A model generated the notes under the pieces. That model did not search any database. It worked only from the letters and a program-made list of their open reading frames with translations, and was not told the origin of the DNA. 47,653 nucleotides of DNA from Corynebacterium sp. CNJ-954. GTDB taxonomy: Bacteria > Actinomycetota > Actinomycetes > Mycobacteriales > Mycobacteriaceae. Shown here piece after piece: positions 47,512 through 47,653 of the stretch. Location: positions 1 to 47,653 of the forward strand of contig NZ_MKKI01000008.1 in NCBI RefSeq assembly GCF_001942345.1. Reading direction: 5' to 3'. A program made the position numbers and the translations under genes. Each line of letters starts with the position of its first letter. Positions within the stretch are counted from its first letter, which is position 1.

Positions 47512-47653
47512 TCAATCGGGTTGTCTCGCCGGGGACAGTGGCCCGGCGGCGATCGTGGTGACCCGACTGCCGCCGGGGCCGTGCCAGTGCAGGGTGAGGG
47601 CATCGTCCGGGGTGCTGGGTTCCCAGATCCCAGCGGTCTTCAACCTGTGATGC
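47512..47653 (-). CDS. 3' end of an unidentified gene
   Basis: The complement reads in an open frame ending with the residues LHWHGPGGSRVTTIAAGPLS and PARQPD before a TGA at 47512-47514. The frame is open to the window edge and codon usage fits the surroundings. Only about 46 residues are visible and no family was recognised. Its stop overlaps a TTG start of the ATPase gene, so it may be the first gene of that operon. Confidence 0.4.
   Translation of the reverse strand, partial: HHRLKTAGIWEPSTPDDALTLHWHGPGGSRVTTIAAGPLSPARQPD

Noticed and set aside
1..47653. tRNA, rRNA, insertion sequences or prophage genes
   Set aside because: None were recognised: no transposase or integrase reading frames and no tRNA cloverleaf with conserved T-loop were seen by eye.

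Overview
The window looks like a chromosomal segment of a high-GC, mycolic-acid-type actinobacterium, most probably a Corynebacterium. The reasons are the gene order rpf2-rsmA-ispE-ABC-F, the pair of a gephyrin-like Glp and its membrane receptor SepX/GlpR, a PnuC-like riboflavin transporter behind an FMN riboswitch (ribM), a protein O-mannosyltransferase, an MMPL exporter, and many genes whose -10 hexamer (TANNNT) sits 6-9 nt before the start codon, as expected for leaderless mRNAs.

Layout. 1-8228: 5' part of mscL, 5-formyl-THF cyclo-ligase, galU, glp, rimJ, sepX/glpR, doxX, a zf-HC2 membrane protein and the O-mannosyltransferase (envelope and division theme). 8301-12989: rsmI, a BCCT osmolyte transporter that reads with a frameshift, and metG. 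13115-20417: a hypothetical fragment, TPP riboswitch-tenA, tatD, rpf2, rsmA, ispE and an ABC-F ATPase. 20508-22331: membrane-anchored alpha/beta hydrolase.

22332-23927 is the most unusual part. Three tiny genes encode 29, 31 and 29 residue peptides, all beginning MIETIQ and predicted to form acidic amphipathic helices. Each has its own Shine-Dalgarno sequence, its own strong rho-independent terminator, and a C-tract/G-tract inverted repeat next to a -10-like hexamer about 102-108 nt before the ATG. Copies 1 and 3 also share an upstream stem-loop and a GATACA-N9-TGTATC palindrome at nearly the same distance from the start. This resembles the design of corynebacterial mini-porins (PorA/PorH) or PSM-like peptides, but I do not recognise the family. 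An orphan HsdR-N-type nuclease-like gene follows on the opposite strand.

25323-31317: ABM-domain monooxygenase, polyphosphate kinase 2, a divergent acyl-CoA synthetase / enoyl-CoA hydratase-family pair around a TGAAAC-GT-GTTTCA operator, PAP2 phosphatase and ribM. 31535-34424 is an accessory-looking island with three DUF1648 (SdpI-like) membrane proteins, two or three small ORFs and a 70-nt inverted repeat. 34598-47653: TetR-MMPL operon, membrane protein, Fes-like esterase, secreted S33-type hydrolase, prfC, an Aquifex-type aconitase with a missing cluster cysteine (preceded by a second TGAAACRTGTTYCA-type site), an Fpg/Nei glycosylase and a DrrAB-like ABC exporter, ending in the 3' part of an unidentified gene.

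All calls come from reading the sequence and remembered family motifs; no database search was run.
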